5,825 nt of DNA, taken from NCBI GenBank assembly GCA_900313155.1, contig OMQE01000112.1, positions 1 to 5,825 on the forward strand. Direction: 5' to 3'. Under the pieces are notes generated by a model. That model was not told where the DNA came from. It was given only the letters and a program-made list of their open reading frames with translations, and did no database searches. The DNA comes from an uncultured Rhodospirillaceae bacterium (GTDB lineage: Bacteria; Pseudomonadota; Alphaproteobacteria; RF32; CAG-239). The stretch's first letter is position 1; each line of letters begins with the position of its first letter. Shown here in pieces: positions 5,589-5,825 of this stretch. The translations under genes were made by a program, and so were the position numbers.

Positions 5589-5661
5589 GAATACCGAAAC
5601 GCTGTTTCCGACGTATTCTCTAAGTTATTAAGAGGGAGGCATTCCCTCTTTCCGAGAGAGG
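5589..5661 (-). promoter_or_regulatory. Structured 5' leader of psd-pssA
   Basis: Three inverted repeats lie between the candidate promoter and the psd ribosome binding site. Nearest the gene, GAATAC/GTATTC (5618-5613 with 5594-5589) encloses GAAAC/GTTTC with a 3-base loop. Further upstream, an 8-bp stem AAGAGGGA/TCCCTCTT (5650-5643 with 5637-5630) has a 5-base loop. The AGAGG in its first arm could instead pair with CCTCT at 5661-5657. The last two are mutually exclusive. No known riboswitch class is recognised. The pairings are visible; any regulatory function is inferred. Confidence 0.4.
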
Positions 5662-5681
5662 ATTTAAGCATATTTTTTAAA

Positions 5682-5711
5682 AAAATACAAGTTTTATGTT
5701 GCAATTGTCAA
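5682..5711 (-). promoter_or_regulatory. Candidate promoter of psd-pssA
   Basis: On the - strand a perfect TTGACA (5711-5706) is followed after 18 bases by TATTTT (5687-5682). Initiation near 5675 would give a leader of about 100 nt. The boxes interleave with those of the oppositely directed tRNA-Leu promoter. Confidence 0.5.
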
Positions 5712-5727
5712 AAATATTATGTATAAA
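5699..5727 (+). promoter_or_regulatory. Candidate promoter of tRNA-Leu
   Basis: TTGCAA (5699-5704) and TATAAA (5722-5727) are separated by exactly 17 bases. Transcription would begin about 8 nt before the mature tRNA 5' end at 5742, a sensible distance. The -10 match is good (5/6) and the -35 match fair (4/6). Confidence 0.5.
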
Positions 5728-5741
5728 GTTTTTCAGTTAAT

Positions 5742-5825
5742 GCGCTTGTGGCGGAATCGGTAGACGCTGCAGACTTAAAATCTGTTGGGATTTATCCCGT
5801 GCCAGTTCAAGTCTGGCCTAGCGCA
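5742..5825 (+). tRNA. tRNA-Leu (anticodon UAA)
   Basis: The sequence folds as a class II tRNA. The acceptor stem pairs 5742-5748 with 5818-5824, with A5825 as discriminator. The D arm is GCG/CGC (5751-5753 with 5765-5767) with GG in its loop. The anticodon stem is 5769-5773 with 5781-5785, with loop CTTAAAA and anticodon TAA at 5776-5778, reading UUA (and UUG by wobble). The long variable arm GGGA-TTTA-TCCC (5787-5798) is diagnostic for Leu/Ser types. The T arm is GCCAG/CTGGC around TTCAAGT. One acceptor-stem position (T5747 with T5819, pair 6-67) is a U-U mismatch. The window ends at the discriminator, so whether CCA is encoded cannot be seen. Confidence 0.96.

Noticed and set aside
5630..5650. 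Hairpin read as a terminator for + strand transcription
   Set aside because: No + strand gene lies upstream for thousands of bases except in convergent orientation, and no U-tract follows directly; it fits better as part of the psd leader.
1..5825. Mobile element, CRISPR array or prophage at the tRNA edge
   Set aside because: No transposase or integrase-like sequence, no spaced direct repeats and no duplicated tRNA end were seen; an element beyond the right edge of the tRNA cannot be excluded.

Overview
This window most likely comes from an AT-rich (low-GC) alphaproteobacterium. Three things support this. The F0 half of the ATP synthase is encoded without F1, in the order atpI-atpB-atpE-b'-b. 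Subunit a carries the His/Glu arrangement typical of alphaproteobacteria and mitochondria. A short, two-membrane-helix phosphatidylserine decarboxylase sits directly upstream of pssA. I cannot name a species; an AT-rich host-associated or gut alphaproteobacterial lineage would fit.

Left half, + strand (1-3350): the 3' end of an upstream gene (possibly dciA/DUF721), then a membrane-anchored DsbA-like thiol oxidoreductase, then the complete F0 cluster: atpI (assembly factor), atpB (a), atpE (c), b' and b. Gaps are tiny or overlapping (TAATG junction at 858, 8-nt overlap at 2685-2692), so this looks like one transcription unit. It ends at a hairpin (3460-3485) shared with the convergent gene. 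F0 forms the membrane proton channel and stator; the F1 genes must lie elsewhere.

Right half, - strand (5700 down to 3495): a promoter with TTGACA, a structured leader of about 100 nt, psd, pssA (TAATG overlap), a hairpin terminator, then a 147-aa membrane protein I do not recognise. At the right edge a tRNA-Leu(UAA) runs on the + strand from a promoter that interleaves with the psd promoter.

The most notable observation is that the Psd homolog is full length and well conserved but lacks both the serine that becomes the pyruvoyl cofactor (GS is GG at residues 191-192) and the active-site histidine (Gln at 110). It should therefore be unable to self-process or decarboxylate by the known mechanism, although it is still coupled to an apparently intact PssA. 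Second in interest are a c subunit whose glycine motif is largely replaced by Ala/Thr, and a b subunit with a long N-terminal extension. I saw no mobile element, CRISPR array or phage gene. No stretch over 300 bases lacks a gene.
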